NCBI GenBank assembly: GCA_002794775.1
Contig: NBAY01000019.1
Coordinates: 372,001 to 436,000 of the forward strand
Reading direction: 5' to 3'
Source: Porodaedalea pini
Taxonomy: Eukaryota > Basidiomycota > Agaricomycetes > Hymenochaetales > Hymenochaetaceae
Length of the DNA stretch: 64,000 nucleotides
The position numbers and the translations under genes are program-made. The notes below the pieces were generated by a model. It saw only the letters and a program-made list of their open reading frames with translations, was not told the origin of the DNA and made no database searches. The first letter of the stretch is position 1. The number at the start of each line of letters is the position of its first letter. This document shows positions 10,075 to 23,148 of this stretch, one piece after another.

Positions 10075-13064
10075 ATGCCCAATCCATGGGGATTTCTCAA
10101 GACTCTACTCATCTTGTCACCTGTGCTCGTAGGCTTGCCAGCCATTTCGACATGGAAACATTACGGTGAGCAGAACATTTTCGGGGAAGAGTGCATAGCA
10201 CTTATTCTCCATTGGGGATGATACAGCCCTCCCGGAACCAGTCATAGAACTGTACGTTATTGTTTGCACTGTTTGATTTTTCTGACAGTTTTACAGCTAT
10301 GACAATATAACGGGCACTCCTCAGGTCTCTGAGCATGCTATACTCGAACACGCGAGAGCGCTGTCGGAGGATATTGGATTCCGGACTGTCGGAACGCGCG
10401 AGCACGCGCTGGGTGACGCGTGGATGTTGCAGAAAGCGAAAGAGCTTAAGGAGCTATGCGAGAAGGTGGTCAAAGCAGACCCAGGTCGGAAGCTCGAATG
10501 CGAGGTCGATAGGCAGGTCGGCAGTGGCAGTCATAGGTTCGACATTTTATCCGCACGGCTGTACAAGACATATGTAAATCTTTCAAACATCGTCGTTCGC
10601 ATCTCGGACGGTACTCCGGAAGGAAAAGAACATTCTGTACTCGTCAATGCACATCTTGACTCGACGCTCCCGAGTCCAGGTGCTGCTGACGATGCGCTGG
10701 CAGCGGGCGCGATGCTCGAGGCCGCACGAACACTTATTTCGACCCCGCACTGGTCACCTACCCACTCGATCGTTCTCCTGTTCAACAATGCTGAGGAATC
10801 ACTCCAGGATGGCTCGCACCTTTTTTCGACTTCTCATCCATGGCGCGAGAACGTTCGCGCGGTTCTCAACCTTGAAGCCGCAGGTACGCGCGGCCGCACG
10901 CTTGTATTTCAGGCGACGAGCGGTGCGATGATCGACGCATACGCGCGAGTTCCCCGACCTTTTGGCACAATCGTCGCGAATGACGTGTTTAGCTCGGGCA
11001 TAATCATGAGCGACACGGACTTCCGACAATTTGAGTTGTACATGAATGTCACCGGGCTCGACATGGCTATCATCGGCCACTCGTACTTCTATCACACGCG
11101 CAAGGACCTCGTGCGCTACATTGAGCCGGGCGCTGCGCAGCACATGGGTGACAACACTCTTGCTCTACTGCAATTCCTGTCCTCTCCAGAGTCACCTCTG
11201 CCCACGCTCACGAGGGGCTACTCGAAACCAACGACGGTGTTCTTTTCTCTGCTTAACACATATTTTATCCGGTATAGCTTCGGGACCGCGAATGCTCTGC
11301 ATTTTGTGCTTTTAGCAGCAAGTATTGCACTCGTTGCACTTTCTACGCCTTCTGTGTCCGTGACCGTCATGAGGCAAGAGAGACGTAAAGTTGTTGTGCA
11401 AAGCAGCGGTGTCAGCTCTGTTTCGGAAATCACGGAAGCCATAACGACAGGGCAGAACATTTGGGTAGACATTGCTAAGGGCATCGTGCTCCTTACTTCA
11501 GCCCTTATTTCTGCACTTGTCAGCGTGCATGTCGTAGCACTGCTCATGGTGCATGCTCTCAATAGGCCCCTCAGCTGGTTCCGCGCCGAAAGCAGTTGCA
11601 TTTTCCTTTACGGACCTGCGGCGCTTGCAGGTGCGCTTGCGACCCTCTCCCTCCTATCGCCTTTGCTACGCGTCTCCGAACGCGTTCTCATGCAGTCCGT
11701 CCTTCTCGTGTATACCTTCCTCGCGGTTGTGGTCCAGCTCGCAGGCGTCGGCTCCGCTGTTCTATTCTTCACGGCTGGTTGCTCCATGTTCGCGGGTCTA
11801 TTGCTCGATACGTGGCGTGGTGGGAGTGGTCGCGTGGCGCTTGGTGCGTACGCACTTGGGCAGGTTATCCCGCTGCTCTTTGGCACTGAGATGTTTTGCA
11901 ATGTGACCGACATCTTCGTCCCTCTGGTGAATACTCTCCTGTATTTATTTCATTCTAGAACACGTACTCACGATAGCTGCAGACGGGTCGCATGGGTTAC
12001 GAAGCTCCGGCGGAGCATATTATCGCAACAATCGTAGTGTTTACGACTTCATACCTCTTCCCACTCATCCTTCCATTCTTCCAGCGCTTCGGTGCACACT
12101 TCGTTGCGAGGACTCTGCTATTCTTCTCTCTTGCTTCGGGTGCAATGATGGTAGTGTTCTCCCTCCGGAGTCCCTTTGATGCGATGCATCCAAAGCGGCT
12201 CTATGTTATTCATTCCGAGAATGTAAGAGCTTTCACCTCTCAAAGGCTTCGGCCTTTAGCCCAATGGAAGCTAAACTACTGCAGATCACATCAAACGAAG
12301 TCTCGCTTGGTGTTGGGACGTCGGATCTGGCGCCTGGATTCGACTCGATCGTCCAGGACATAGCCGCGTTTGTCACCAAGAACACAACGAACGCGATGAA
12401 GGCGGATATGCACGCGTACAATGGCGACTGGGATGTGATGTATCCTTTTTCGGCTGTGAGTCATTCTGTAAAAATACCGCCGACGATGCTCATATTTTGC
12501 TTTGCAGTTCCTCTCGCCCTATGACATCGCGCTTGACTCATATGTATCAACTTATGCAGATGGACGATTCAGTGTGAAAGCGATCAACGATGTCATCGAC
12601 ACTGCGGCCGCGACGCGCAGTCTTACGCTTGTCGTGGACCATCCTGGTCTGATTTGGAATAGTGCGTATAGAACTCATTGAATCAGTGAGCGCAGTTAGA
12701 CTGAACCGTACTGTGAATAGCCATCGCTTTTGACGCACATGTCCTCGCGTGGAGTCTTGACGACGCTCCTCCTGCAGAGCATGCACGCCACTTTGTGAAG
12801 GAGGCGTCGTTCTACGGCGAAGACACGTGGTCGCTGGACCTCGTTATCAGCTTGCACGACCCAAACGCGAGCACAGGGGAACTTCAGGTGAACTTCGTTG
12901 GCGTGAAGGAGACAGCTATGTGGCCTGGGAAGGCGAAGGAGAAGACGCATGGCGGACGAGCGATGGAGGTGTTTGAGGAGCTGGATGCTTGGCTAGAGGA
13001 GCATATGGGTGGCGCAGTAGACGTCACGCTGTTGGGATGTGTGGGTGGTGTTGCTATCGTGTAG
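10075..13064 (+). CDS. M28 family ER/vacuolar-type membrane metallopeptidase (ERMP1-like)
   Basis: Seven exons: 10075-10165, 10227-10251, 10297-11926, 11983-12222, 12285-12455, 12508-12661 and 12721-13064. They join to 2655 nt, or 884 residues, with no frame break. The N-terminus has a membrane anchor (LLILSPVLVGLPAI). The luminal peptidase domain shows the M28 di-zinc set: NAHLDS (His ~158), AADDA (Asp ~170), NNAEES (Glu ~205/206), SDTDF and YHTRKD. Several transmembrane helices (~residues 310-600) and a C-terminal luminal domain follow, as in ERMP1/Fxna and vacuolar Pff1 peptidases. Likely an aminopeptidase of the secretory pathway. The second exon is only 25 nt. It is convergent with the GMC gene, with 119 bp between stops. 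Confidence 0.88.
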
Positions 13065-13183
13065 CACATAAACATAGAGCAGCTTAAGCTGTAAACTAAC
13101 ACACAAGGACCGCACACTGGAGAATTCAAACCGTAATTATACAAGCTATGCGAAAAGTTAGATAAAATTCCAAGGCTCAGATC

Positions 13184-16033
13184 TCAGTTGAAAATTTGCT
13201 GCTTCATAATATCGGCGGCTCGCTCAGCGACAGCAATTGTCGGGGCAGCCTGTACAAAATAGCGAAAAAATTTCAGTTAGCGACCGCATATTCCTATTGT
13301 GAGTATACGACTCAAACTTGACTTACTGTATGCCCAGAAACTATTGTGGGAAAGATAGACGCATCCACGACCCGTAGACCGGCGATGCCATACACGCGCA
13401 AATACGCGTCAACGACGCCTCCCTCATCCAGCGGAGCCATGCGCGTTGTCGATGTCGGATGGTAGAGCGTCTCGACTCGTTCGCGCACCACGGTCTCGAT
13501 GACTGGCTCGCCCTTCGTGTGGAGCGCATGGTCGAGCGCCGGGTCCATGTCGGCTGATTTATCGAGGAGCGGACGAAGCGCTGTGGTACGCGCAAGACGT
13601 AGTCCTAGTTTCACACCACGTATAAGCACAGCGACGTCATGACGAGTCGCGAGGTAGCTTCGAATGTTCGTCAACAAGGGCTGGCTGTATGAGAAAAGGC
13701 CTAGGCATACTTGGGGTCGATAATGGGAGAGTCAAATGGATCTGCAGACTTCAGTGTAATGCTCCCAGTGCTCGTAGGCCTGCAAAACACGGTCAGAGGC
13801 CATCAAATAGCAGTGACGAACGTTGACTCTGACCGTAGCAAAACAGTCGCAATAGTACCGAGCTCACCCATAGGCAAGAGAGGATGCTTATTGCCGTGCT
13901 CCAGCCACGCGAACGGACTTGAGAAGAGCTCCAAGTCAGGTGCATTCGCTCCCGATGTCGTATCCTCGACTTTCTCCGTGAGCTCCGATGACGGAAAGAG
14001 TTTAGGCTCATCAGAGCGGATGAAGGCAGCAGATTCCGCGATCTATTAGGAAGGCGTCACATAAGAAGAGGTTCCTGCCCAATTCATTCCACGGCAGACT
14101 CACGTTACTGGTGAGAGGCCCGGTACCCTTGAGCAGCCATTGCAAAATTCTAGGAACCACCCGAACTGCCTCGAGAAAAGCGCGAGGTTCCAGATACATC
14201 AGAGATTCTCCGCAGTTAAGTCGGAAATGCATGTTCACGACTGGATGATCCATAAGGTGCTGCCCCACGCCAGGAAGGTCATGAATGACGGGAATAGAGT
14301 TGTCTTCGAGGTGAGCCGCAGGTCCGACTCCTGAGACCATTAGAATCTGAGATATTAAGTTCCGGTTATGAGAGTTAGACCGGAGAAGAACATAACGTGA
14401 ACCCACGTGTGGGGTATGTACGGCGCCAGCTCTGAAAACATGTATACATTAGATCATTGAGCTTCTAACGAGATGCCGTGAGCTCACGATAGGACAACCT
14501 CCCTTCGAGCCTTTACACGATATCTCGGGCCAGCGTTTCCGCGAGAAAACTCGACGCCGACAGCTCGTTTCTTGCGATCCGAAGTGTCAAATATAACTTT
14601 CGTCACCTGGGCATGCGTGGCAATTGTGAGGTTTGGACGCTTCATCACTTCAGGCGTAAGGTAGGCTGTCTCGGTCGAAACGCGCTCGCCCTTGCTGTTC
14701 GTGTATGTCACTGACGTAAGACAGGAAAAGGTTAGTTCACGCCACTAATGGAGACAATGTTGAAAACGCGTACTGATCTGCAAGAAAGAGGAAGTCAGTT
14801 AAAGAAGTACAAAGCTGTGTGATTTTCTTGTACAAACCTTCGTTGCTCCCAAAGTACCTGAAAATGTATTAACATCTGGCGCATGCGGGATACCAACTTC
14901 CCCGCAGGCGTCAAGCCATTTCGAACAGAACTTAGAGAAGTTTCCGAAGTAACCCACTATCGGGTGCGAAATTCAGACGATTATGAACAGACACGCAGGT
15001 AAGAATGTGCGGAGCGATATACCTTCGACAGGGCCCGAAGAGCCACGCAAAGAAGCATCGACGTTCGGAAATAGCACATTTGGAACGAATTTCTCGAATT
15101 TCAGGAAGTACCTAAAATGCAGCTCGTTGAACGAGATCCGCTGGCACTTTCGTCGGCATGTTGTAAAAAAAATCACACTTCTGAAATTCTGAAAACGCCC
15201 AGCCTTCGGCACCTTCGAGGCCACTTTTCGCCCATTCATCATAGTCAGTCGGTGCACCGGCGTGGAACCTTTTCGTAGTCATTGTCATGGGAGAGTTCTA
15301 CCATATACGTATGCTCTTACATCTCCGCGTTCATAGAAGAACCTATGAGACATTTTTGAGTTCAAGTACACTAAAACATTGAAGAGATACGACTCACAGC
15401 CACCAAGCATTCTCCCTGCATTTTGTGTCATGCTCAGTATGCACAGCGACATTTCAAGGAGGCTATCTATTTACCTCTTGGCCAAAATCTCTTCCTACCA
15501 GCAGCATTCTGCTGTCCGACAGTGTACAGATCATAGTCGGCCTTCGTGTGGAAGAGACGAGAGTACCCTGCTGGCACCCGGCTGTCGAACTTACTTCTCC
15601 CGCTGTAAAAAGTACAATAAATGGTTCAGTACCGAGCTAGAGGCAACCGTGTGAAAACGCACCTTCCTCCGGCCTCCAGGAGAAGGACCTTGATATTTGG
15701 ATCTTCGGATAGCCTCGAAGCAAGAACGCATCCGGCGGTTCCTATCAATTAAATAATTTTCATTGTCAGTTTCTGAGATTCGGTGATGCTGAAGAACGAT
15801 TTACCTCCACCTACTATCACGACGTCGTATTCAGGACAATTGTCTATAGCCTTTTCGCCTGGGCTCTCAACACGCTTTCCGACTTTCTCCAGCTTTTTTA
15901 TAGCTGAAACGAAGCGCTTCCTGTTGGAGTTCGCATTGAGAAGACGTAGAAGTGCGTAGCTAAGGAATATGGCAGATGCAGACGAGAGAACCAACAAGCG
16001 AGTATTCTTGTTAGACAGTGATGATGATGGCAT
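13184..16033 (-). CDS. GMC oxidoreductase (aryl-alcohol/glucose oxidase type), N-terminally membrane-anchored
   Basis: Minus strand, about 16 exons reconstructed by reading frame. It starts [10 protein letters not shown] with a hydrophobic anchor ([20 protein letters not shown]). Then come the FAD-binding [17 protein letters not shown] (its exon junction lies inside GGGTAG), WPRG...MLGGCSSMNAEM (GMC signature 1), [18 protein letters not shown] (signature 2), and the two catalytic-site histidines in YHPTSTTRM and SGHT. The last exon encodes [18 protein letters not shown] and stops at 13184. GMC enzymes oxidise alcohols or sugars with FAD and can supply peroxide for lignocellulose attack; the substrate cannot be told here. 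One exon is just 4 nt (14774-14777). An in-frame ATG at 16138 is an alternative start, but 16033 places the anchor at the N-terminus. Confidence 0.88.
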
Positions 16034-16552
16034 GCTTGCACAGATTCGGATGGGGAAAAAAGCAGCCTCAGGACGCGTCCTCCATGAAACTGAGCTGATC
16101 AAGGTGGGAGCAGAAGCACAAGAGGTTGAGACTCGCAACGTCGAGTGCCGCTTGCTTTATGGTCGAGAACGTTGGCTTGTGATTTCGTATAGAATTTCGG
16201 GTAGACGCTTGAGATGTTCATGGTTCAATGCAGACCTTTGCCGATGTTTTAAATTAGTCTAGATCTGCTGACGTTCCGTTTTGCTTACATAAGTATAAGA
16301 ACCTGATCGAGATTGATCGTCGGACTCGCGCCTTCCTTAAGGGGTGAATGGGACCGAAAGCGGCCGAAGTCTTGTGAAAATTCTGACTTGGTATTCAAAG
16401 ACAAGAAAGAGGCTCAAAAACAGGGCAAAAAGCAGATAATGAGACGATCCTGCAAATTGGTATCGAGAAAAGAAGTACAGATCACACAATGTGCGTAAAA
16501 GCACGGGCGTCAACAGGGCTTCTGTTCCCTGTCGACTGCATCCGTGCGCGGA
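16034..16552. promoter_or_regulatory. Promoter region of the GMC gene
   Basis: About 520 bp between the start of the GMC gene and the stop of the next minus-strand gene. It must hold the GMC promoter and the 3' end of the HSP70-like gene. No gene is seen and no clear core promoter motif is recognised. Confidence 0.4.
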
Positions 16553-19051
16553 TCAGTCGTCTTCATAGAAGATGGTCGCAGGCCCACTAGAAAAAAAAGG
16601 TATCAGTGACCACAGGTTGCGAATAAGACTCGGCTTACTACCGCACAGCTCCCTAAATGCAAACACGATCAATATCGAAGAAGTTTTAGCAGGCTAGTCG
16701 TATAAGACATACATCTTCGATCCATTTAATCCTAGCTTTGAGCTCCGTCTGGCCAAACAGGATCTCAATATCGAAATCAATCCTCCAAAATGTCTTTCCT
16801 TCATACGAACGAACTAATGAAGGCCGACATAAATTTGAAAGGTCAGCTTTAATGCTGCACACATGACGGAACATTTCTGCAGTGCCCGAATAATCAAAAT
16901 AAATCTAGCTGCAGGCTTCTAAACATGTGCAAATGAGTACCTTCATTTTCGTCATACCACACGGGTACAGTAGTGTGCCCGTTGTAGCAGAATAAGGTTT
17001 CTTTGAAAGACGCTTTCTTGGATGTTTGAACCAGACGAAAATACGAACTAGTGAACTCTTCTGTTTCCTGAACTTCGGTACCCTGAGGAGTTATGAATCA
17101 GTGCGTTCTATCACCTCTGTAAACATTCTAGCATGGTTTACCCACCTTCTCGACAATGACGTCGAATTTTGACGGCATTACAAAATTGCCGTCCAGCGAT
17201 GTAGACAGGAGGTGCTTGCGTCTGGCATGCTCGGCATCAAAGGGTTTGTATAGCGTAGTGCACTCGATTCCGTATGTGGCCCTAGTGACACGACTTGTAA
17301 TTGTGTTGTCTAACGAGTATAATACGTCACCATTCGCTACAGCCTTCGCTCTAAATCCCAAGGGTGCCAAAAGGCCGTAAATCATAAGATGCACTGGCAC
17401 GATAGCGTAGGAAACGCACAAATTCGTATCGGGCCGGTTAACAACAACTCCATCGTTTTTCAGTTCTTCGTGTAACTTCTTGAGCAGCCAGGGACTAGCC
17501 CCGAAACCTCCTACGAGCCACACGGGCTGAACTCAAGATTAATGGTTTTCCATACACCCATACTGATGAACTCGCCATTGATTTGATGCCGCATGCCGCT
17601 ATCTGACTCCTGATAGATTTGAGCAGCTCGTTGACAGAGAATTCAAAGCATTGTTCAAGTTCCGTTCTGTATCAAATGGAGAAGAGTCAGAGTGGAACAA
17701 GTTCCGGCGAGATAGGAATACATTAAGCTCACCCTTCAAGCCTCAGAGCGCCTTTTCTAATTCCTCGCTCAGCGTCATTCTCTGAACGTTCACCGATACG
17801 CATCCATGTCGCTCTTGTAGAATCGTCGAACTCCCGTTTGGTCGAGCCCTCAAACACTTTATTTGCCAGGTCGTCCAATTCGTCTGCGTTATCGTAATGC
17901 GTTCCCCGTAGCTTTTCTGTAAAACACATTTCGTTTCATGAGAGACGTTTTATGTGAAACAAGCTTACGCTGTAAAAGCCGGCGCGCCCGTTGGTTAACG
18001 AAAACTGAGCCTGCGAACCGGCCTAAAGGAAACTTAACAGAAGGGCAATCAAAAAGAAGTTTGCACGAACAATCAGACGAAGTCAGCTCTCTGAGACGCA
18101 ACGGCGATGTCTGTATGATTTCGTATGATGTCATATCGAGAGTACCGCCTCCTGCATCAGCAATCATGAACCGATATCCAGGCTGTGTATTTTCAGAGAG
18201 AAGATAAGTCGATGCACGAAATGGCCCAAGGAAGGCTGTAACATACCTGCAAATTTGGAGGACAAAGACCGTTCGCAAGACAAGCCAAAGCACTCGCTTC
18301 ACCTTCAGTAACAAATTTGAGCTTGGCATGACCGGCGGCACTATCGTTTATCAAGCCTCCAAGGACTGCTGCTTGCCGCATATGCTGTTGCGGCAAACCA
18401 GCCCAACCGTTTGGGTGGCTCAGAATGAACGTTATGCGATCTTCGACTTTTCGGAATAGATCAGCTCCATCCGTATGATAGACCTTTATGAACTCGATGG
18501 TCTCGTTATAGAGATACCGGAGGAAGTGGCCCATAGTCTCGGTGGCGGTCATCGATGGCGGCAAAGTACCTAACGCAAGGCCGTTCGTGTTTATCCTCAT
18601 GTCAGCTGGCCTGAGGTGCATCTTAAAGCTTTGCGTTACAAGAGTCACTAAGGTTCCTTTCAATGCCACAAAAATGGAAGACGCACTGTTCGACCTTTGT
18701 CCACCCTTCAAACAAGGCGTCTTGCAAAACAGTCTCGGTAACTGCTGATGCGCCAGCAGATTTCAGTTTACTGCTCTTGTCGAAGTACATGATCGATGGA
18801 ATTTTGGCATCGCCCGTTACCTGACCTGAAAATCTAAAGGGTGCTCTGTTTCGGTCTTCTTGTTAGTGATAGTGAGCAGACTTTGCGTACTTGGCGACTG
18901 GTTGGACCTCAGGAATTTTATTTGGCTGAAGAACAGCGTAAGATACTCCGCTGAATGTTGTGCCGACGTCAATTCCTATGACGAGATCCATTGTAGAACC
19001 GTTGTGCGGTTCAAGGTTCAAGAACCGGTGAGGTCTGCGAATAGTACTCAT
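16553..19051 (-). CDS. HSP70-like ATPase (actin/HSP70 fold, HSPA12-like fungal family)
   Basis: Minus strand, roughly ten exons. The N-terminus carries the phosphate-1 loop (LVIGIDVGTTFSGVSYAVL), the middle has phosphate-2 (FMIADAGGGTLDMTSYE) and the later part the adenosine loop (MWLVGGFGASPWL); these define an HSP70-fold ATPase. Between them are WTKVE-HFKMHLRP (across an intron) and FVTEGEASALACL, typical of the divergent HSP70 family expanded in mushrooms. The C-terminus is GPATIFYEDD and there is no classical substrate-binding domain. Two starts are possible: 19051 and the internal ATG at 18991, directly before the phosphate-1 loop. It is transcribed divergently from the next gene, across ~376 bp. 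Substrate and role are unknown. Confidence 0.82.
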
Positions 19052-19427
19052 TTCGCCTTGGGAGAGCTTGGCGACGGGGAACGGCTAGTAGGTGAAGAAG
19101 GTGAGCGTATGCAAACAGAATTCACGAGGCCCATAACCCGACGACAAGAGACACTCTTCGCTACCTTGAGGTGTCGGCGTGTCAATCATTCGCGGTTCAC
19201 ATGCATTTACAGTGTGTTCGTCTTTGCTTCGACCCCTTCCTCGCCTCGCACTCATGGACTACCTGTGCTCTACTTTAACTTCCATCTTAGCAGTTGTTTT
19301 CAAGTTTTCTCGAATACAACCGTACGATACTTTAAAGTAAGCGCAATCCACTATTCATATGTAGCAGTGTAAGACTGACCAGCAGATTCGCTCTGACAGC
19401 GTTGAGCCGAGAACCAATTCTCAGAGA

Positions 19428-20823
19428 ATGTCGCCCAGCCGGACAGAAATAGACAGTACCGGTCCTCAGCATCCATATAATCCGCAGCCCCGACGGAGAG
19501 AACGTGTCCCAACCAAAGGTTGGGATCCATCTCGCCGGTAACTTCGTTTCATGGCTTGTTTTCTTGAGTGGAGCTGACCGTATCCAGAGCGTCCAAGCAC
19601 ATCAGCAATATCACAAGCAAACTCAGGAGTCCCTTTTCTCGTCTCAGTAGAGACGGACGGCAGAAGAAGGACGAGACACAGAATGACCAGCCGTTGTCGC
19701 CAGCTCCAGAACATCTCGAGCAGAATCAAACTTTGCCGATGCCGGATCAGGAAAGCCGAGAAACGGAGTCCAGAACGGGCCGAGCCGATCACGACGATCA
19801 AAGCGGCCGACTTTTTCAAGATAGACTCGACCTCTGTTCAGAGAACGAGATTGTCGCGGATTGCAAGGCTCTAAACAACAAAATCAGGGACGCTGTCTTG
19901 TCTATCATCGACGAATGGACAAACACTCCAAAGTATGAAAGCCGCGTAGAGACTGCGAACGTTGTAAACGTTAGGGATCAAGAGCGCAATGACTCGGACT
20001 TGCGGCCTGTCTTGGGAGATACGCTCTATAGACTGATCAAGCAGTTGAAGGGTTCACGTTCGCCATCCGAAGACCTTCAGAATTGGGCAACCGATGCACT
20101 TCAGGCGTCAGCTGTGTTCATCTCGAGTCAGATCATCTCTGAGACGTTTTGCCCCGCACTATCTCATCACGGTGATGCAGAGTTTCAAACCGTCTTCAGG
20201 CACATGATCTCACATGGTATGTGTCTGTCCTGTGTCGATTGTCCTATCCCATTCTCACTACTATCCTTTATGAAGAACTCCAAGCGACTGCACTCCGTTG
20301 GAGGGCATTGGCGTATAGGCATGCAATCCGAGGTGCTCCGACTGCGCTGACATCTGGAACCGAGACCTTCGCTTCAACATTCCATGGCCATCTTGCGTAC
20401 TTCTTCCAAGCCGTCTTTATTCTCGCCAGTGAAGACCGCTCATCGCCATTTCTACGTCGTGTTCAGCAGTCGCTTTCAAAAAGTGGAATCATCGAATCTG
20501 CCATGCGACTCGGCGAGAAGCTCAAGACAAACCTCTTCTCCGCTCACCTCGATGCATATTTGGTAAAACCGAAGCTGCTCTTCGACGAAAGCACTATGGA
20601 TGCCGACGAGACGATCGAGCCGCGTGATTCTTTTAAGGGTCGTCTTGTGGCATGCACCCTGGAACTTGGTATTCGCGAAATCGTTTCGCGTAAGTCTGAC
20701 GTGCACACGCAAGGCGAGAGAGGACGAATTTTGCTGAAACCAAAGGTGTTACTTGAAGTAAGTGATTATTCCCCCTCAGTATTTGATAGCTACTTGAACC
20801 TCAGCCTCCAGCAGGGCATGTAG
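19428..20823 (+). CDS. Unknown basidiomycete protein, 425 residues
   Basis: Three exons (19428-19537, 19588-20216, 20285-20823) give 1278 nt in one frame. I do not recognise the family. The first ~110 residues are charged and low in complexity (Ser/Arg/Glu-rich, probably disordered). The rest looks like a folded, mostly helical protein, with blocks such as TALRWRALAYRHAIRGAPT and HGHLAYFFQAVFILASEDR. No catalytic motif, signal peptide or membrane segment stands out. It shares a divergent promoter with the HSP70-like gene, which could mean co-regulation; this is inference only. Confidence 0.7.
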
Positions 20824-21415
20824 TGGGTTTGCATTTCCACCCAGTTCTGAACGAGAGAGCGCAGGGCGTTTCTCTCCTCTGCTCCTGATTCTGTAGTTGG
20901 GTGTCGGCTGACTGTGCTTTGTATGTCCGGTAGAGCTCCGATAAAATCGTCATTTGCTCAAACGCGCCTCATCAGTTCAATTCAAAGTACTTGCCCCTTT
21001 AATCTCGTCGGGCATTCAATCAAGCGTTTGGACAATATCTCAAGAAGTCGCCTCCGCCAGGGATCGCTAAGCACCTGGTTTACAGCAAGAGAGTCAAGGC
21101 TGTCTAAGACCTAATATAAGTGTTAATCCAGCGATAAAATTGACTCCACAGATGTCTGAGATGTTGAAAGAGGATGGATGAGAAACGTTAAACCAGCTTG
21201 TAAGTGGTAAGGAAGCCAAATATCGTAAAAAAATAGATTAATCTCAATGTCTTCCTTGATTACCTACACCCACTTTACTATTGGTATCTATACACGTCTA
21301 GCACTACCGAGTTAGGCCACCACATCCACAACTCTGCAACTAACATCCTCATCGGCCCCAAACCCACATACGCCGAGTAAGCAAGACGTGCCGAACATAA
21401 CTAAACCTTCACGGT
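20824..21415. other. Intergenic region between convergent genes
   Basis: About 590 bp between two stop codons. It should hold the 3' untranslated regions and polyadenylation sites of both neighbours. No gene is supported. Confidence 0.5.
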
Positions 21416-23148
21416 TCAGTTCAAAAGAGCTTTCGCCTTCTGTGCGTTCGCCTTCAGGCCCTCGACCTGCAGCTCGAGATTCCTGATCTGCGCACGCGCA
21501 TCTCGGAGCTCGGATGTCAGTCGTGAGTTTTCGTCTTTCAATACCTGCTATAAGACGTCAGTAAAAATGTAAGAGAAAATAAGTGTAAGTTACTTCGCTA
21601 CGTACCGAGTCATCACCACCGCTAGTGACTGGCGTAGAGATAGGCTCTGGTGTTTTGGAGATTGTTGGAGCCGGCACCGGTTCACTAGATTTTCTGACAG
21701 GTTCTGGCGCAGGTGCGCTGGATGTCTTCGTCACTGGCGGAGACTGGACGCTTGACGTGCTCGCGCTCTTCGAGAGGGAGGGTGCAGAGGCGGCAGGAGC
21801 AATAGGTGTAAAAGGAGTATCTGACGAAGAAATGGCACCCGATTCTAGCGAGACGAGTTTCGGCGGAGCCGCCTTTCCAGAGAAGAACTCGCCTGCCGTG
21901 AGTGCAGGTTCGGCGGACAGAGCAGGGGGGTAGATGTCGGACTGGAAGGAATCGGACTTTCGCGGGACGACGAACGCGATAGGCTCGATGGTAGTTCCCG
22001 CGACCTTGTATGCGCGAGCGATCTCGCACTCGGATACGTCGAGAGCGCGGCGCGGGAGGAAACACATCCCGCGTTGCGGCTGGTTGGACTGGTACTCAGA
22101 GAGCGGGTGCAGCAACTCATGCTCGTATTCGTAGTATCGGATATTGCCATCGCCCTTACCGGCAACGAAGAGAATGTTGTTATCGCTGTAAAACGGCATG
22201 AGAACACCGCTCGACTGGTCGACAGTCGTCATCTTTACGTTTTTCAATGACCCAGTCTCCCAAAGGCCGATCTGACGGTCGCTCATCTTGCTGAACCCCG
22301 TTGTCGCTAGACGATCCTGATTGCCCATCCAGATAACCCGTGCACCCTTGATGCCGCCGTGAGAGTCCGCGACGCGTACTGCATCTCCACCTGTGCGTGC
22401 GTCAAAGAGCCGCAGCTTGCGATCACGGCATGTCGTCGCAAGGAGGTTGCCCGTGAAGTCGAAGGCAAAGCTCTGTATCGCATCACTGTGCCCGCCCAGC
22501 ACACGCTGAGGCTCCTCCGGAGATCCGATGTCCCAAAGTTTGACTGCATGGTCTCCGGTCGCAACGGCGACAACATGTTTTGCAGTCGGGTGAAAAAGGA
22601 CTTGGCCAGCCTTGCGGCTTGAAGCAGCGATGTGCAGTACTGGGTCGAAGTCACGCGGAACCCATTTGTCGGCGCCCCAACCATCGAACGCACTCTCCTC
22701 GACCTTCCAAAGTAGGAGCTGGCCGTCATCTCCGGCTGAAGCGACAAGCGCGTCGTCATGGGGAGACCAGTCGGTGTCGAGTACGGGAGCGGTATGTCCA
22801 CGCGCGAGAGGGATGACGTCGGGGAGTTTTGATGGAAGCTTGTGGGCTTCAAAAGGAGAAGGAAGGGGGAGAATAGAGAAAGCACCGCCGCCAGATGCGT
22901 TCCAGTTGACGCTAATGTATTGCTGCGAGCACTTTAGCGTCACCCACAATCTTCAAAGAGAAACAATTCACCCCCGATGCGGCAACCAAATTTGTGTCCC
23001 ACGCACTGTTCGACAGCTTGATATTATCAATGCATAGCTCTTTCTTCGCGGCCTGTCCGTAGACGTGTCTGCTCGCTGGTCAGAGCGATCTCCTCTCCGC
23101 TGCGGATATAACACACCTGTATTTTGAAGCACGTATAAAACGCGACAT
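21416..23148 (-). CDS. CRN1: Coronin (WD40 actin-binding protein)
   Basis: Four exons on the minus strand (23148-23117, 23068-22972, 22922-21606, 21544-21416) join to 1575 nt, or 524 residues. It begins MSRFIRASKYR-HVYGQAAKKELC, the coronin signature, followed by WD40 repeats (HTAPVLDTDWSPHDDALVASA, LWDIGSPEEPQRVLGGHSDA) and the conserved GNIRYYEYE. After residue ~400 comes a low-complexity Ser/Pro/Ala/Lys linker. The last exon encodes a coiled coil (LKDENSRLTSELRDARAQIR) used for oligomerisation. Coronins bundle actin filaments and regulate Arp2/3. Length and architecture match fungal Crn1. Confidence 0.93.

Noticed and set aside
11553..11913. Overlapping ORFs on both strands inside the M28 peptidase
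   Set aside because: Shadows of a GC-rich exon whose own frame gives a well-conserved protein.
13640..13720. Apparent 26-nt intron in the GMC gene
   Set aside because: A splice site further on (acceptor ...ATTCGAAG) gives a normal 53-nt intron and the conserved DPNYL motif, so the tiny intron is not needed.
18860..19372. Plus-strand ORF of 170 codons
   Set aside because: It is antisense to the N-terminus of the HSP70-like gene and its promoter; no motif.
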